A stretch of 34,787 bases of DNA from Syntrophomonadaceae bacterium. GTDB taxonomy: Bacteria; Bacillota; Dethiobacteria; DTU022; UBA8154. The position numbers were made by a program, and so were the translations under genes. The DNA is taken from positions 1 through 34,787 of the forward strand of contig SLRC01000003.1 of assembly GCA_007131175.1 (NCBI GenBank), in the 5' to 3' direction. Below, piece after piece: positions 34,116-34,787 of this stretch; within the stretch, counting starts at the first letter, position 1, and each line of letters opens with the position of its first letter. The notes under the pieces were generated by a model. That model saw only the letters and a list, made by a program, of their open reading frames with translations. It did not search any database and was not told the DNA's origin.

Positions 34116-34787
34116 ATGGGAATGCAGACGTTGCTTGATGCCTATCAGGGCAAATATACGCCAATAGTGCCATGGGTTCCCTATGCGGGGGTGCATGTGG
34201 CCTACATGATCGGTGAAAAAGCGGATGTTTACGCACAGGACCCGGATCTTATTGTCAAAGGTGTATTATATGCTGCCGAACGCTACAAGGCAGATGGAAT
34301 TCCGCTCCAGTTTGACTTAAATATTGAAGGGATGTCCATGGGCTGCGAAGCTACCTGGTATCCGGACAACCCGCCCGCCATCACCGGACACCCATTAGCC
34401 GACAAGACTCTGGCTGAAGCCAACTTGAAGATTCCCACGGCTACAGACGGACGTTGGCCCGTGGTGGTGGAAGCTGGGAAAAAGATTATGGCGCAAAAGG
34501 GTGACTGGGCGTTATTAGGCCTGCTCTGCGGTCCCCTGACCCTGGCTTCTCACCTTCGCGGTGTAAAAATCTTTACAGACGTGATTAAAAATAAGCCCCT
34601 GGCCCATGAGATCCTTGAATTCTGCGGCAAGGTTTGCGCCGAGTCGGCCCGTATCTACCGTGATATCGGTTGTGAAATTATCGGCATCGTGGACCCGGTG
34701 GCATCCCAGATTCGACCTGAGACTTTCCGGGAGTTTGTGACTCCGAATTGTCAGGAAGCGAAACAGGTGATTCATGATGCGGGCCGT
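34116..34787 (+). CDS. UroD-family methyltransferase, 3' end beyond the window
   Basis: Open frame of 224 codons running off the right edge. It resembles the UroD/MtaA barrel family: an N-terminal TPIVPWVPYAGVHVAYMIGE, then YAAERYKADGIPLQFDLNIE, GLLCGPLTLASHLRG near residue 135, and DIGCEIIGIVDPVASQIRPE near 190. The expected H-x-C zinc motif would lie just after the cut, so methyltransferase versus decarboxylase type cannot be checked here. ATG with GGAGG 10 nt upstream. It differs clearly from the UroD-type gene at 30436 and ends the visible cluster. Two different UroD-type methyltransferases alongside two corrinoid proteins may mean two substrate or partner specificities. Confidence 0.82.
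   Translation, partial: MGMQTLLDAYQGKYTPIVPWVPYAGVHVAYMIGEKADVYAQDPDLIVKGVLYAAERYKADGIPLQFDLNIEGMSMGCEATWYPDNPPAITGHPLADKTLAEANLKIPTATDGRWPVVVEAGKKIMAQKGDWALLGLLCGPLTLASHLRGVKIFTDVIKNKPLAHEILEFCGKVCAESARIYRDIGCEIIGIVDPVASQIRPETFREFVTPNCQEAKQVIHDAGR

Overview
The window looks like a chromosomal segment of an anaerobic, low-to-moderate GC Clostridia bacterium, most likely Peptococcaceae-like (acetogenic, syntrophic or methylotrophic). The evidence is an archaeal-type prolyl-tRNA synthetase, a selenocysteine formate dehydrogenase with NADH-dehydrogenase-like partners, a T-box in front of an arginine operon, frequent TTG/GTG starts, strong AGGAGG ribosome sites, and a corrinoid methyl-transfer cluster with its reductive activator. 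No rRNA, tRNA, CRISPR array, transposase or phage gene was seen.

Layout. 1-3750: proS, a DUF362/ferredoxin protein and a cation diffusion facilitator. 4065-10425: a formate dehydrogenase operon (NuoE-like, a small Cys-rich protein, NuoF-like, selenoprotein FdhA), then an intrinsic terminator, dispersed repeats and fdhD. 10831-13171: a radical SAM gene broken by one in-frame TAA, and a minus-strand P-loop ATPase. 13411-14952: a lone acyl-CoA carboxyltransferase. 15037-23824: promoter, T-box with a probable Arg (CGG) specifier, and argC-J-B-D-F-G-H. 23825-25690: intergenic repeats around a cobalamin adenosyltransferase and a triple-HTH regulator. 25642-34787: the corrinoid cluster, which runs off the right edge.

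The corrinoid cluster is the most interesting part. It has two close corrinoid carrier proteins with separate promoters, a RACE-type activator, an MtrH-like methyltransferase and two UroD/MtaA-like methyltransferases (the second truncated by the window end). Between these lies an unusual redox module: two DGC-motif proteins, a GcvH-like lipoyl carrier, and two tandem small thioredoxin-like proteins. Three of these genes contain an in-frame TGA that reads best as selenocysteine: U-D-C in the second DGC protein, and U-T-P-C and U-V-S-C in the thioredoxin-like pair. In all three a hairpin loop begins 20 nt after the TGA, close to the 18 nt seen for the unambiguous fdhA SECIS. A simple gene caller would split or lose all three.

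Working model (inference): a methylated substrate is demethylated by a UroD-type methyltransferase onto a corrinoid protein, MtrH passes the methyl group to tetrahydrofolate, and oxidation through the Wood-Ljungdahl methyl branch ends at the formate dehydrogenase. The lipoyl/selenol module may carry electrons or activate thiols for one of these steps. The substrate cannot be told from the sequence.
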